From: Alphaproteobacteria bacterium
Lineage (GTDB): Bacteria > Pseudomonadota > Alphaproteobacteria > Rhodobacterales > Rhodobacteraceae
Reading direction: 5' to 3'
Assembly (NCBI GenBank): GCA_003695135.1
Contig: RFIR01000324.1
Location: 1 to 21,269 of the forward strand
Length of the DNA stretch: 21,269 nucleotides
The position numbers were made by a program, and so were the translations under genes. How positions within the stretch are numbered: position 1 is the first letter of the stretch; the number at the start of each line of letters is the position of its first letter. The notes under the pieces were generated by a model. The model was not told the origin of the DNA. It saw only the letters and a program-made list of their open reading frames with translations, and made no database searches. This document shows positions 21,015 to 21,269 of this stretch, piece after piece.

Positions 21015-21269
21015 TCACTCCGGCGCCAGCGCGGCGAGCTCGCGGCGGAAGGGCAGCGCATCGCCCCGGTCCGGCTCGTCGAGCTCGCGCGCATAGCGGT
21101 GGCCGGCATAGACCGCCCAGGCGATCGGGCCGGGCGCCTCGGCATCGCCGATGATCCTGACCGAGCGGATGCCGGCATCGGCCCATTCCGCCTGCCGCGC
21201 CTGCAGATCGCGCCAGACCCCATCGTTTTCCAGCCGCGAGGCCACCATCACCACCGCGTCGCAGGCGAA
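21015..21269 (-). CDS. C-terminus of an FAD/FMN-dependent amine-dehydrogenase-like oxidoreductase (partial)
   Basis: The last 84 residues of a protein that continues beyond the right edge of the window. The sequence runs FACDAVVMVASRLENDGVW, then VRIIGDAEAPGPIAWAVYAGHRYARELD. This resembles the end of the trimethylamine/dimethylamine/histamine dehydrogenase and 2,4-dienoyl-CoA reductase family, where an IGD-x-x-x-P-x-x-I-A-x-A-V-Y-x-G-H-R-x-A motif binds the dinucleotide. The FMN and [4Fe-4S] domains lie outside the window, so the substrate is unknown. Its stop is 165 bases upstream of the potG start on the same strand; an amine substrate would fit the polyamine operon, but that is inference. 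Confidence 0.7.
   Translation of the reverse strand, partial: FACDAVVMVASRLENDGVWRDLQARQAEWADAGIRSVRIIGDAEAPGPIAWAVYAGHRYARELDEPDRGDALPFRRELAALAPE

Noticed and set aside
1..21269. CRISPR arrays, tRNA or rRNA genes, insertion sequences
   Set aside because: No regularly spaced repeats, cloverleaf-like or ribosomal sequences, transposase motifs or flanking inverted repeats were found on reading both strands.

Overview
The window is GC-rich throughout and looks like an alphaproteobacterial chromosome, most likely Rhodobacterales. The support is FNR/NnrR-type operator palindromes, a PotFGHI polyamine transporter linked to an acetylpolyamine amidohydrolase and an N-carbamoylputrescine amidase, and Tat-dependent Mo/Fe-S respiratory enzymes. 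Species cannot be named from the sequence alone. I see no rRNA, tRNA, CRISPR array or insertion sequence.

Region 1 (1-8041, + strand) is a respiratory island. A Tat-exported ApbE-type flavin transferase sits behind one FNR-like box (9-22). A perfect FNR/NnrR-like palindrome (1085-1098) follows, and then a tightly packed operon: a 60-aa membrane peptide, a CuA subunit II, a B-family heme-copper subunit I, heme O synthase (CtaB), a Sco copper chaperone, an unusual cytochrome b / 2x[4Fe-4S] / MvhD fusion, an unknown exported protein and a bacteriohemerythrin. Subunit I keeps all six metal-binding histidines but has Gln246 where oxygen reductases carry the His-crosslinked Tyr. Together with the operator, Sco and hemerythrin, this makes a nitric oxide reductase of the NorSY/sNOR kind, rather than an oxidase, the leading interpretation. 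The fused cytochrome b-ferredoxin-MvhD protein is the most unusual component and may be a dedicated electron-transfer partner.

Region 2 (8042-8943, +) holds two small genes: a TfoX N-terminal-domain protein and an unrecognised 130-aa protein.

Region 3 (9037-14850, - strand) is a five-gene operon for a periplasmic molybdopterin oxidoreductase of the Psr/Phs/Arr type: Fe-S subunit, NrfD-like membrane subunit, catalytic subunit, TorD-like chaperone and a Sel1-repeat protein. Start/stop overlaps join the last three. A near-consensus FNR box (14837-14850) lies upstream of the first gene. The substrate cannot be assigned from sequence.

Region 4 (14946-20990, - strand) is a polyamine uptake and breakdown operon: PotG/A ATPase, two permeases, periplasmic binding protein, acetylpolyamine deacetylase and N-carbamoylputrescine amidase. 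The right edge (21015-21269, - strand) carries the C-terminus of a flavin/Fe-S amine-dehydrogenase-like protein. Regions 1 and 3 both point to anaerobic or NO-responsive respiration; region 4 is nitrogen/carbon acquisition.
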